Position numbers and translations under genes: made by a program. The notes under the pieces are model-generated. The model was not told where the DNA came from. It searched no databases and saw only the letters and a list, made by a program, of their open reading frames with translations. This document shows, in pieces, positions 14,661 through 23,486 of a DNA stretch of 64,000 nucleotides. The DNA lies in contig NZ_OKQO01000002.1 in the NCBI RefSeq assembly GCF_900289145.1, positions 124,001-188,000 of the forward strand, written 5' to 3'. Each line of letters opens with the position of its first letter. Within the stretch, counting starts at the first letter, position 1. Source of the DNA: Neobittarella massiliensis (ex Bilen et al. 2018) (lineage in GTDB: Bacteria; Bacillota; Clostridia; Oscillospirales; Ruminococcaceae).

Positions 14661-16640
14661 ATGCGTATAGAATTTAGTAAAAAGCGGGCAGCACTGACCG
14701 TGCCGCCAATATTTTTTCTGCTGACTTTTATCTACTACAATCGGGCTCTGTTTCTCGTGGACGGGGTCTATAGTCGCAATTTGGCCTGTACTGCGCTGGG
14801 CTTGGTCCTTTTGGCCGGTTGTCTGCTTATTCCCAAAATCACTCTGCATCCCACGGCGGACAAAGTACTTAGTATCTTGTCTTTTTTTGCTACCCCACTG
14901 CTGTGTTTTTGGATGGTTGAGGCCTTGAATGGACGGCTATTGGAGGACTATAAAGATCTTGTTTTTTGGGTCAACTATTTCCTGTATCTATTGGTTATCT
15001 GTATTTTATATTTTTTCACCAACCGGGTGCGTGTCGCTGTGATAGCGTCTTTGCTCTTTTCTTTTCTTGTTGGCCTGATCTTTATGCTGGTGTACATGTT
15101 TCGGGGAACCCCGCTGTTGCCGGCCGATCTGTTCGCCGTGCGTACGGCGATGAATGTAATGGGGAATTATAAGATGACGGTCACTGGAAGTATTTTGCTA
15201 GTAGTGGCAGTTTTGGTGGCCGCAATCGCCCTAGCGGGCAATTTCCGCATAAAGTGCACGAAAAAGTGGAAGAGATGGACGCAAAAAGGAATACTGGCGC
15301 TCTTTACTTTGACGGCATTTTCCTGCATTTATAAAACGGATGTGATGGCTAATGCCGGTTTAAAGGTGATCGATTTTTGGGCACAGGAAAACACATATAG
15401 GGAGCAGGGGATCGCGCTGGGTTTTATCTTAAACTCGCAATACCTAGTTGTCGAGAATCCTGTCGGGTATTCTCCCAAAGTGGTAAAAGACCTTCTTCAG
15501 AGTACAGAAGAAGTACAGTCGAGTAGAGTGACTGGCACACAGTACCCAAACATTATCGCCATTATGAATGAGTCCTTTTCAGACCTCTCAGTGCGGGGGA
15601 CGCTGGAGGTGGATACCCCTTATATGCCGTTTACCGCGTCGCTTAGAGAAAATGCAGTTTATGGCCATTTATATATGTCAACGTTTGGAGGGGGAACGAG
15701 CAATAGCGAGTGGGAATTTTTGACTGGTGGAAGTATGTCCTATCTTCCTGTTGGCAGTATTGCCTATCAGCAGTATATCCATGGAGAGACAGATAGCATT
15801 GTAAAAACTGTGGACACTTTGGGGTACAGAAAAAGTGCCATGCATCCACATGGGTCTACTGGCTGGAACAGGTATCGTGTCTATCCCTGGCTGGGCTTTG
15901 AGGAGACGAGGTTTTGGGATACATATACTTTCCCAGAAGATATCGTGAGAGTTTTTCCATCGGATCGCTGCACATATACCGAGATCATCCGTCAGTATGA
16001 GGAGAAAGACGGAGATACCCCCTTATTCATTTTTGATGTGACCATGCAAAATCACGGGGGCTATACAGTAGAAGATTACGAGCCGACGGTGCGTATTCAA
16101 AATATGCAGGGGAGCTACCCCGACGCTGAGCAGTATCTATCTCTGATCCGTGAATCTGATCTGGCTTTTCAGGAACTCGTCACCTATTTTAGTCAGCAGG
16201 AAGAACCCACGATCATTTTGATGTTCGGTGACCATCAGCCGTCTTTGAGTACCGACTTCTATCGGGAATTAGACGGCAAAGAGTCCAGTGAAAAAACCAT
16301 TGAGGAGCGCCAGCTGGAGTATGTCACCCCATTTATTATCTGGGCCAACTACGATATCGAGAGCAGAGAGGTGGATAAGATCAGTGCAAACTATCTGTCT
16401 ACACTGCTCCTCGAGACTGCCGGTCTGCCGCTGCCGCCGTACAACCAGTACCTCAAGCAGGTGTATGCGCAGTATCCGGTGATCAACGCGCTGGGCGTTA
16501 TCGACAGTCAGGGCAACTACTATCAGCGGGGAGAAGAGCCCGACGATGAGCTGTTACACGGCTACGAGATGCTACAGTACAATAGCGTGTTCGACTCTAA
16601 AAACCGCATCCCCGGTCTCTATAGCGTAAAATCACAATAG
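14661..16640 (+). CDS. LTA-synthase-family sulfatase-fold membrane protein (paralog 2)
   Basis: A second, divergent copy of the preceding gene, 659 residues, without the Ser-rich tail. It shares the same plan: about five membrane segments, then the catalytic domain with IIAIMNESFSD, predicted nucleophile Thr346 in GGGTSNSEWEF, and FGDHQP with Asp524 and His525. The stretch FSQQEEPTIILMFGDHQP is identical in both paralogs. ATG 14661 is preferred to ATG 14631 because AGGGGTGG lies before it. Codon use is markedly AT-richer than all neighbours over the first three quarters, then becomes GC-rich after about 16,270, so the gene may be a transferred or recombinant copy. Confidence 0.87.
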   Translation: MRIEFSKKRAALTVPPIFFLLTFIYYNRALFLVDGVYSRNLACTALGLVLLAGCLLIPKITLHPTADKVLSILSFFATPLLCFWMVEALNGRLLEDYKDLVFWVNYFLYLLVICILYFFTNRVRVAVIASLLFSFLVGLIFMLVYMFRGTPLLPADLFAVRTAMNVMGNYKMTVTGSILLVVAVLVAAIALAGNFRIKCTKKWKRWTQKGILALFTLTAFSCIYKTDVMANAGLKVIDFWAQENTYREQGIALGFILNSQYLVVENPVGYSPKVVKDLLQSTEEVQSSRVTGTQYPNIIAIMNESFSDLSVRGTLEVDTPYMPFTASLRENAVYGHLYMSTFGGGTSNSEWEFLTGGSMSYLPVGSIAYQQYIHGETDSIVKTVDTLGYRKSAMHPHGSTGWNRYRVYPWLGFEETRFWDTYTFPEDIVRVFPSDRCTYTEIIRQYEEKDGDTPLFIFDVTMQNHGGYTVEDYEPTVRIQNMQGSYPDAEQYLSLIRESDLAFQELVTYFSQQEEPTIILMFGDHQPSLSTDFYRELDGKESSEKTIEERQLEYVTPFIIWANYDIESREVDKISANYLSTLLLETAGLPLPPYNQYLKQVYAQYPVINALGVIDSQGNYYQRGEEPDDELLHGYEMLQYNSVFDSKNRIPGLYSVKSQ

Positions 16641-16646
16641 CTCTAC

Positions 16647-16683
16647 AAGTCTCTGCCGCGGCAAGTCAGCTCGGCAGAGACTT
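16647..16683 (+). terminator. Terminator after LTA-synthase paralog 2
   Basis: A perfect 12-bp stem (16647-16658 with 16672-16683), 13-base loop, then TCTCTAT; the T-run is short. Confidence 0.65.
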
Positions 16684-16777
16684 TCTCTATCCGCATGTTC
16701 CCATAGGACAGAAAGTAGAAAAACACGTGTTGTGGTTGTTCGCTTTCATGACAATTTGTGAATTTCCCCCTATGTCC

Positions 16778-16807
16778 TTTACAGACCGAGTCGAAATAGG
16801 GTAAAAT
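16778..16807 (+). promoter_or_regulatory. Promoter of the pyrH-frr-uppS-cdsA operon
   Basis: TTTACA (16778-16783), 18-base spacer, TAAAAT (16802-16807). It lies about 37 bases before the pyrH ATG. Confidence 0.6.
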
Positions 16808-16843
16808 ACAGGATAAATAATAATGGGTAGGAGTGTTTAGAAC

Positions 16844-17554
16844 ATGGAGCTGAAGTACAAGCGGGTCCTGCTGAAAATTTCCGGTGAGGCCCTGGCCGGC
16901 GAGCGGAAGATGGGCATCGATTACGACATCGTCACCGATATCTGCAAAAATATCAAGACCTGCGTAGAGATGGGTGCCCAGATCGCCATCGTGGTAGGCG
17001 GCGGCAACTTTTGGCGCGGTCGCAGCAGCGGCGAGATGGAGCGCACCCGTGCCGACCACATGGGCATGTTGGCCACCGTTATCAACGCTTTGGCGGTAGC
17101 CGACGCACTGGAGCAGCTGGGCGTGCCGGTGCGAGTACAGACAGCACTGCCCATGCAGCAGGTGGCAGAGCCCTATATCCGCAACAAGGCGGTCCGCCAC
17201 CTGGAAAAGGGGAGAGTGGTGATCCTGGCCTGTGGTACCGGCAACCCCTATTTCTCTACCGATACTGCCGCTTCGCTGCGCGCGGCAGAGATCAATGCCG
17301 AGATCATTTTTAAGGCTACCATGGTCGACGGCGTCTACGACAAAGACCCCAAAAAGTTTGGCGACGCCGTCCGCTACGACAAGGTGTCCTTTACCAAGGT
17401 GCTCACCGACTCGCTGGGCGTCATGGATTCTACCGCGGCATCTCTGTGCAAAGACAACGATCTGCCCATTTTACTGTTTGACCTCAGCGACCCCCACAAC
17501 ATCGTCAAAGCCATGTGCGGCGAGCAGGTGGGCACCATCGTCATCGAGGATTAA
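16844..17554 (+). CDS. pyrH: UMP kinase
   Basis: Phosphorylates UMP to UDP with ATP; a hexameric amino-acid-kinase-fold enzyme regulated by GTP and UTP in bacteria. The 236-residue protein begins [19 protein letters not shown] and has the nucleotide-binding [27 protein letters not shown] and [15 protein letters not shown] segments. ATG 16844 has TAGGAG upstream. It opens the run pyrH-frr-uppS-cdsA-dxr-rseP-ispG-polC. Confidence 0.97.
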   Translation: MELKYKRVLLKISGEALAGERKMGIDYDIVTDICKNIKTCVEMGAQIAIVVGGGNFWRGRSSGEMERTRADHMGMLATVINALAVADALEQLGVPVRVQTALPMQQVAEPYIRNKAVRHLEKGRVVILACGTGNPYFSTDTAASLRAAEINAEIIFKATMVDGVYDKDPKKFGDAVRYDKVSFTKVLTDSLGVMDSTAASLCKDNDLPILLFDLSDPHNIVKAMCGEQVGTIVIED

Positions 17555-17629
17555 GAGAGATCTTTCTATACGGGCCAGCCGCTTCGCGGCGGCCGCCATT
17601 CACCTATATATACAGCCGGAGGTATCAAC

Positions 17630-18184
17630 ATGAAAGAGCAACTGAAAAAGTATGAAGGCAAGATGGGCAAATCTATCGACGTGATGATGAACGAGTTCTC
17701 CTCGATCCGTGCCGGCCGCGCCAACCCCGCCGTACTCGACAAGGTGACTGTCGACTACTATGGCGCCCCCACCCAGATCAGCCAGATGGCGGCGATCTCG
17801 CTGCCCGACGCCCGTACCTTGGTGGTACAGCCCTGGGATGCATCGGCGCTGAAAAACATCGAGAAGGCCATCCTGTCTTCCGATCTGGGCCTCAATCCCA
17901 TGAACGACGGCAAGCTGCTGCGCATCTCTTTCCCCCCGCTGACCGAGGAGCGCAGAAAAGATATCGTCAAGCAGATCCACAAGATGGGCGAGGAGTGCAA
18001 GGTGGCCATCCGCTCGATCCGCCGCGATGCGATCGATAAATTCAAGGCGATGAAGAAGTCGTCCGAGATCACCGAGGACGAGCTGAAAGTAGCCGAGAAA
18101 GATATCCAGAAGCTGACCGACAACTACTGCGAAAAGGTCGAAGCCGCCACCAAACAAAAAGAAAAAGAGATCATGGAGATCTAG
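17630..18184 (+). CDS. frr: Ribosome recycling factor
   Basis: Splits post-termination ribosomes with EF-G. The 184-residue length is exact for the family. The three-helix-bundle hallmark SIRAGRANPAVLDKVTVDYYG and the conserved basic segment IRSIRRDAIDKFK are present. ATG 17630 follows GGAGG. It ends four bases before the uppS start codon. Confidence 0.98.
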   Translation: MKEQLKKYEGKMGKSIDVMMNEFSSIRAGRANPAVLDKVTVDYYGAPTQISQMAAISLPDARTLVVQPWDASALKNIEKAILSSDLGLNPMNDGKLLRISFPPLTEERRKDIVKQIHKMGEECKVAIRSIRRDAIDKFKAMKKSSEITEDELKVAEKDIQKLTDNYCEKVEAATKQKEKEIMEI

Positions 18185-18188
18185 GGCG

Positions 18189-18935
18189 GTGGCCTGGTTT
18201 AATTTAAAAAAGAGCAAGGTGCTGCTGCGGCCCGACTTCGAGCACCTGCCGGCTCACGTGGCCTTCATTATGGACGGCAACGGCCGCTGGGCCAAAAAGC
18301 GTCGGCTGCCGCGGTCGGCTGGGCATCAAAAAGGGGCTCAGGTCTTTCGCGATATGGTCCGCTACTGCAAAGATATCGGGATCAAGTACATGACGGTGTA
18401 CGCGTTCTCAACTGAAAACTGGAAGCGGCCGCAACAGGAAGTCGACAGCATCATGGACCTTTTGCGCAGCTATCTAAAAGATGCTTTCGACCACCGCGAG
18501 GAAGAGGTGCGGGTAAAGATACTGGGCGACAAGGCCCCGCTGGCACCCGATATCATCGCCCTGATCGATAAGCTGGAGGCTGACAGTGCCCAGTACGACA
18601 AGATGATCTTGAATATCGCCCTCAATTACGGTGGGCGGGCCGAGATCATGCAGGCTGTGCAGCAGATAGCCGGCGAAGTGGCGGCGGGTCGTTTAACCCC
18701 AGAGCAGGTCGACGAGACGGTGCTGGAAGAACACCTTTATACCGCCGGCCAGCCCGATCCCGATCTCATCATCCGCCCCAGCGGGGAGCAGCGTCTCTCC
18801 AATTTTCTCATGTGGCAGTCGGCCTACAGCGAGCTGGTGTTTATGGATGTGCTGTGGCCTGACTTTCGGCGCCACCACCTTGACCGGGCTCTGCTGGAAT
18901 ACCAGAATAGAAATCGCAGATTTGGAGGGGTTTGA
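18189..18935 (+). CDS. uppS: Undecaprenyl diphosphate synthase (cis-prenyltransferase)
   Basis: Condenses isopentenyl diphosphate onto farnesyl diphosphate to give the C55 lipid carrier for peptidoglycan and teichoic acids. The 248-residue sequence carries HVAFIMDGNGRWAKKR with the catalytic Asp, the FSTENWKRP segment and the C-terminal RPSGEQRLSNFLMWQSAYSE signature. The start is GTG 18189, read just after the frr stop. It overlaps the SD region of cdsA at its 3' end. Confidence 0.97.
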   Translation: MAWFNLKKSKVLLRPDFEHLPAHVAFIMDGNGRWAKKRRLPRSAGHQKGAQVFRDMVRYCKDIGIKYMTVYAFSTENWKRPQQEVDSIMDLLRSYLKDAFDHREEEVRVKILGDKAPLAPDIIALIDKLEADSAQYDKMILNIALNYGGRAEIMQAVQQIAGEVAAGRLTPEQVDETVLEEHLYTAGQPDPDLIIRPSGEQRLSNFLMWQSAYSELVFMDVLWPDFRRHHLDRALLEYQNRNRRFGGV

Positions 18936-18937
18936 TC

Positions 18938-19768
18938 TTGAAGACCCGCATTCTTTCGGCCATGGGTGGCCTGGTGGTGCTGGCTATCGCCGTACTGCTC
19001 TTCGGTACGGTGTTTTTTAACGCTATCATCGGGGCTATCGTGCTGCTGGCCATCTTTGAGGTGTGCCGTGCGGTAAAACTCAAACAGCACTTTGGGCTGT
19101 ATCTCTGGTGCGGCCTGTTCGGCCTGTTCGTGGTGTTTTACGAGTACCTGCCCCTCAGCGGTTTCCTGCCGTTTTTGGCCGGTCTGTTCTGCTTTACGGT
19201 AGGCGTGCTCAGTTTTACTGTATTTCACTTTCAGGATGTACCCTATGCCAATGTGGCCGTGCTGTATCTCGAGACCATGGCCATCCTGTTCGGTTTTGGC
19301 AGCGCCGTGTACATGCGCACAGCGTTTGGCCCCGATGCGCTGTTTTTACTGTTTGTGGCGCTGGGCAGTGCCTGGCTCACCGATTCGGGCGCCTATTTCT
19401 GTGGGCGTCTGTTCGGTAAACACAAAATGTCGCCCCACGTCAGCCCCAACAAAACAGTTGAGGGCGCTGTTGGCGGCGTTGTCGTCTGCGCACTGCTCAT
19501 GGCAGGTATCGCCGCACTGTATACCCATTTTAACGATGGAGTATTGTCCATCAATCACCTGTACCTGGCACTCACGGTGGCCGTAGCCTCGCTGCTGGGC
19601 ATGATGGGTGACCTGGTGGCCTCCAGTCTAAAGCGGCAGATGCAGATCAAAGACTACGGCAATATCATGCCCGGCCACGGCGGCGCTATGGATCGGTTCG
19701 ACAGCGTGCTATTCACCGCGCCCACAGTGCTCTTTATGGCCAGCTTTCTGCCGATCATCGCGCGGTAA
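18938..19768 (+). CDS. cdsA: Phosphatidate cytidylyltransferase (CDP-diglyceride synthase)
   Basis: Makes CDP-diacylglycerol, the branch point for phosphatidylglycerol and cardiolipin. A 276-residue polytopic membrane protein with the CdsA signature SSLKRQMQIKDYG then PGHGGAMDRFDS at its C-terminus. I take TTG 18938 as start because GGAGGGG lies seven bases before it. The TTG at 18932 would be only one base from that SD. Confidence 0.95.
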   Translation: MKTRILSAMGGLVVLAIAVLLFGTVFFNAIIGAIVLLAIFEVCRAVKLKQHFGLYLWCGLFGLFVVFYEYLPLSGFLPFLAGLFCFTVGVLSFTVFHFQDVPYANVAVLYLETMAILFGFGSAVYMRTAFGPDALFLLFVALGSAWLTDSGAYFCGRLFGKHKMSPHVSPNKTVEGAVGGVVVCALLMAGIAALYTHFNDGVLSINHLYLALTVAVASLLGMMGDLVASSLKRQMQIKDYGNIMPGHGGAMDRFDSVLFTAPTVLFMASFLPIIAR

Positions 19769-19929
19769 ACTGGCCGTGTATGGGTGTGCCCATTCGGCAG
19801 CGGCCGGCTGGCTTTTGCAGATAGATAGAGGATACATGTGCGGCAGAGGGGGGCATTTATGGCCCCCCTTGCGCCGTGCTGGGCCCCGGTACTCCCGAAC
19901 CTGGCCCCTATGAAAAACGGAGTGTAGCA

Positions 19930-21084
19930 ATGAAACGAGTGACGATCTTGGGGTCTACCGGCTCTATCGGTACCCAGGCGCTGGATGTGATCAGCAGCCA
20001 CCCCGACCAATTTACAGTGGTGGGCCTCTCGGCCAATTCTTCGGTGTCTCAGCTGGAAGAGCAGTGCCGCATTTTTGCCCCTCAATATGCCTGCATGATG
20101 GACGAGACAGCGGCCAAGGAGCTGAGGACCGCTCTGGCCGATACCGATATTCAGGTGTTGACAGGAATGGATGGTCTGTGCACCTTGGCGGCGCTGGAGC
20201 AAAACGATATCCTGCTCAACTCGGTGGTGGGTATGGTCGGCCTGCAGCCCACGCTCACCGCCATCGCAGCGGGCACCACTATCGCTCTAGCCAACAAAGA
20301 GACCTTGGTGGCCGGCGGCAAGCTGGTAACCGACCTGGCTAAAAAAATGGGGGTCGATATCCTGCCGGTAGACAGCGAGCACTCGGCCATCTTTCAGTGC
20401 CTGCAGGATAAGCACTCGGCCCGGCGGCTGAAAAAAGTGGTGCTCACCGCCTCCGGCGGCCCCTTTTTCGGCTACAGCCGCGATATGCTGGCGCAGGTCA
20501 CGGTAAAAGATGCGCTCAAACACCCCAACTGGGATATGGGCGCCAAGATCACCATCGATTCGGCCACGCTCATGAATAAGGGGCTGGAGCTCATCGAGGC
20601 CAGCTGGCTTTTCGATAAAACGCCCGACGAGATCGATATCGTGGTGCACCGAGAGAGTATCATCCACTCGTTGGTACAATTCGACGACAACTCTATGCTG
20701 GCGCAGCTCGGCGTGCCGGATATGCGCATCCCCATCCAGTACGCGCTGACCTATCCCGACCGCTGGCCATCGCCGGTAAAAGAGCTCTCGCTGGCCGACT
20801 GCGGCAGCTTAACTTTTGCCCGCCCCGACATCGAGACCTTTACCTGTCTGGGCACCTGTATCGAGGCCGCGCGCCGGGGCGGGTTGGCCCCCTGTACCGT
20901 CAGCGGTGCCAACGAAGAGGCGGTAGCGCTGTTTTTGCAGGGCAAGATCGGCTTTTTACAGATCGGGGAGCTGGCCCGGGCGGCCATGCATACTCTGCCG
21001 CAAAAGGACGTATATTCTCTAGAGGATGTGCTGGCCCAGGACCAGGAGGCCCGCGCGTTCGTGCGTGCAGCTGTCGGCGCATAA
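19930..21084 (+). CDS. dxr: 1-deoxy-D-xylulose-5-phosphate reductoisomerase
   Basis: The second enzyme of the MEP isoprenoid pathway, forming MEP with NADPH. The 384-residue protein shows ILGSTGSIGTQALDVI (NADPH fold), LANKETLVAGG, the active-site PVDSEHSAIFQC and LTASGGPFF, and ATLMNKGLELIEA. ATG 19930 has GGAG eight bases upstream. There is a 161-base gap after cdsA, so a separate promoter is possible but none is clear. ispG, a later MEP enzyme, lies two genes downstream. Confidence 0.97.
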   Translation: MKRVTILGSTGSIGTQALDVISSHPDQFTVVGLSANSSVSQLEEQCRIFAPQYACMMDETAAKELRTALADTDIQVLTGMDGLCTLAALEQNDILLNSVVGMVGLQPTLTAIAAGTTIALANKETLVAGGKLVTDLAKKMGVDILPVDSEHSAIFQCLQDKHSARRLKKVVLTASGGPFFGYSRDMLAQVTVKDALKHPNWDMGAKITIDSATLMNKGLELIEASWLFDKTPDEIDIVVHRESIIHSLVQFDDNSMLAQLGVPDMRIPIQYALTYPDRWPSPVKELSLADCGSLTFARPDIETFTCLGTCIEAARRGGLAPCTVSGANEEAVALFLQGKIGFLQIGELARAAMHTLPQKDVYSLEDVLAQDQEARAFVRAAVGA

Positions 21085-21178
21085 GCACTGCTGTCCGGCG
21101 CATTTGACACCGGTGGCGATCATAATAAAATAGAAAATACGGCGGCGCTGTGCCGCCCAGTGAGGATCTAGGTGTACT

Positions 21179-22213
21179 ATGAGTTTTGTGTTATCCATCT
21201 GTCTGGCTATCCTGATGTTCGGGCTGATCATCATGATACACGAGCTGGGCCACTTTGTGGTGGCCAAGCTGGGGGGTATCAAGGTCAACGAGTTCGCCAT
21301 CGGCATGGGCCCCACGCTGCTCAAAAAACAAAAAGGCGACACGACCTATGCACTGCGGCTGGTACCCATCGGCGGTTTTGTCTCGATGGAGGGGGAAGAC
21401 GAGGACTCGCCCGATCCCCACTCCTTTGGCCAGCGCCCTATTTGGATACGCATCCTCGTGGTGATCGCCGGCGCCGCCATGAACCTGATCCTGGGTTTCG
21501 TCATTTTGGTCATCCTCACCTCCACTGCCAAGCTGGTGCCCACCACCACCGTGGCTAAATTCGGCGACAGTTCCCTCAGTGCCCAGAGCGGCCTGCAGGT
21601 AGGCGACGAGATCCACGCCATCAACGGGCGGCGGGTCTTTATCGCCAACGATATCGACTTTGAGCTGATGCGCGACAAAGACGGCAAGGTAGATATGGCC
21701 GTGCGGCGCGACGGCAAGCTGGTAGAGCTGAACGGGGTAGAGTTCTCCATGGCCAAAGATGACAGCGGCAACCAGTATATCAGCCGCGACTTCTGGGTGC
21801 TGGGAGTCGAAAAAACAGTGGGCGGCGTGATCAAAGAGAGCGCCCTCTGGACCGTCTCGGTGGGCAAGATGGTCTGGGTCTCGCTCATCGACCTGGTCAC
21901 CGGCAACGTGCCCATCTCCCAGGTGGCAGGCCCCATCGGCACCATCGATGTCATCGATCAGGCGGTGGGCATGGGCTGGGAGACTACCCTCAGTATGCTG
22001 GCGCTGCTCACCATCAATGTGGGCATCTTCAACCTGTTGCCCATCCCCGCGCTCGACGGCGGACGGCTGGTCTTCCTGCTCATCGAGGCGGTGCGGCGCA
22101 AGCCCATCCCCGCCAAGTACGAAGGCGCGATCCACGCGGTGGGCTTTTTACTGCTCATCGGTTTTATGCTGTTTGTCAGCTACAGCGACATCACCCGCAT
22201 ATTTACCCGCTGA
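21179..22213 (+). CDS. rseP: Site-2 intramembrane metalloprotease RseP (RasP)
   Basis: This membrane zinc protease cleaves anti-sigma factors and remnant signal peptides within the bilayer. The 344-residue protein has the zinc motif HELGH at residues 21-25 in the first membrane segment. A single PDZ domain (about residues 110-190; LQVGDEIHAINGRRV) and the C-terminal NLLPIPALDGGRL with the third zinc ligand follow. Four membrane segments are expected. The ATG is preceded by a weak SD (GAGGATCTAGGTG). Confidence 0.95.
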   Translation: MSFVLSICLAILMFGLIIMIHELGHFVVAKLGGIKVNEFAIGMGPTLLKKQKGDTTYALRLVPIGGFVSMEGEDEDSPDPHSFGQRPIWIRILVVIAGAAMNLILGFVILVILTSTAKLVPTTTVAKFGDSSLSAQSGLQVGDEIHAINGRRVFIANDIDFELMRDKDGKVDMAVRRDGKLVELNGVEFSMAKDDSGNQYISRDFWVLGVEKTVGGVIKESALWTVSVGKMVWVSLIDLVTGNVPISQVAGPIGTIDVIDQAVGMGWETTLSMLALLTINVGIFNLLPIPALDGGRLVFLLIEAVRRKPIPAKYEGAIHAVGFLLLIGFMLFVSYSDITRIFTR

Positions 22214-22354
22214 CCGGCGCCCGAGATGTGTAAGGTCAGCGGCCCTGATGCGCCGAGAAAATAGCCGCGGCGCGGTTTGGCGGTAGGGCCGGTATACTGC
22301 CGGCCCTACCGGTGCAGGACTGGTGCAGGAAGTGAAAGACGAGGGAGATATATC

Positions 22355-23404
22355 ATGCAGAGAAGACATACCCGTGTTGTAGATGTAGGCGGCGTAAAGC
22401 TGGGGGGCGATCACCCCATCGCCATTCAGTCCATGCTCAGCACGCCGGCGACCGACATAGCCGGCAGTGTAGAGCAGGCTAAGGCGCTGCAGACTGCCGG
22501 CTGCGAGATACTGCGGGCCGCTATCCCCAATATGGAGGCGGTGGCGCTGATCCCGGCCATCAAAAAGGCGGTGGATATCCCGCTGGTGGCCGATATCCAC
22601 TTCGACTATCGGCTGGCCATCGCCGCCGTCGAGGCCGGGGTGGACAAGGTGCGCATCAATCCGGGCAACATCGGCTCTAACGAGCGGGTAAAAGCGGTGG
22701 TCGACGCCTGCCGCGCCCGCCGCGTGCCTATCCGTATCGGGGTAAACGGCGGCAGTCTGGAAAAAGAGATCCTGCAAAAATACGGTCACCCCACGGCTCA
22801 GGCACTGGTCGAGAGCGCCCAATACCACATCTCTTTGCTGGAGAGATTTGACTTTGAGGATATCGTCATCAGCCTGAAGTCCTCCAATGTACAGACCATG
22901 TACGAGGCCTACCGGCTCATGTCCAGCTGCTGCGACTACCCGCTGCACCTGGGCGTGACCGAGGCCGGCACCGAGCGTATGGGCACCATCAAAAACGCCG
23001 TTGGTATCGGCTCGCTGCTGCTGTGCGGCATCGGCGACACACTGCGGGTGTCGCTGACGGCCGATCCGGTCAAAGAGGTGTACGCCGCCAGAGATATACT
23101 CAAAACAGTGGGTCTGCGTCAGGGCGGAGCAGAGGTGATCTCCTGTCCGACCTGCGGCCGCACCCAGATCGACCTCATCGGTCTGGCCGAGCAGGTGACC
23201 GAGTTGGTGCGGGATATGGACAAGCCCATCACCGTGGCGGTGATGGGCTGCGCGGTCAACGGCCCGGGCGAGGCCAGAGAGGCCGATATCGGCGTGGCCG
23301 GCGGCGACGGCTGCGGTCTGCTGTTCTCCCACGGCAAGATACTGCGCAAGGTGCCGGAAGACCAGATCCTGTCGGCCCTGATAGAGGAGATCGAACGGCT
23401 GTGA
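22355..23404 (+). CDS. ispG: 4-hydroxy-3-methylbut-2-en-1-yl diphosphate synthase (IspG)
   Basis: A [4Fe-4S] enzyme of the MEP pathway converting MEcPP to HMBPP. The 349-residue TIM-barrel protein begins MQRRHTRVVDVGGVKLGG, has PIAIQSML and the PLVADIHFDYRLA strand. The cluster cysteines lie in ISCPTCGRTQ and GCAVNGPGEA near the C-terminus. ATG 22355 has GAGGGA eight bases ahead. Confidence 0.97.
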   Translation: MQRRHTRVVDVGGVKLGGDHPIAIQSMLSTPATDIAGSVEQAKALQTAGCEILRAAIPNMEAVALIPAIKKAVDIPLVADIHFDYRLAIAAVEAGVDKVRINPGNIGSNERVKAVVDACRARRVPIRIGVNGGSLEKEILQKYGHPTAQALVESAQYHISLLERFDFEDIVISLKSSNVQTMYEAYRLMSSCCDYPLHLGVTEAGTERMGTIKNAVGIGSLLLCGIGDTLRVSLTADPVKEVYAARDILKTVGLRQGGAEVISCPTCGRTQIDLIGLAEQVTELVRDMDKPITVAVMGCAVNGPGEAREADIGVAGGDGCGLLFSHGKILRKVPEDQILSALIEEIERL

Positions 23405-23486
23405 GCGCCGTCGGTGCCGTATACATAAGAAAGATCGGCTTCCGCAGTGGCAGCCGGCAGCAGAGCGATTTTTTTGAGGTGAAGAT

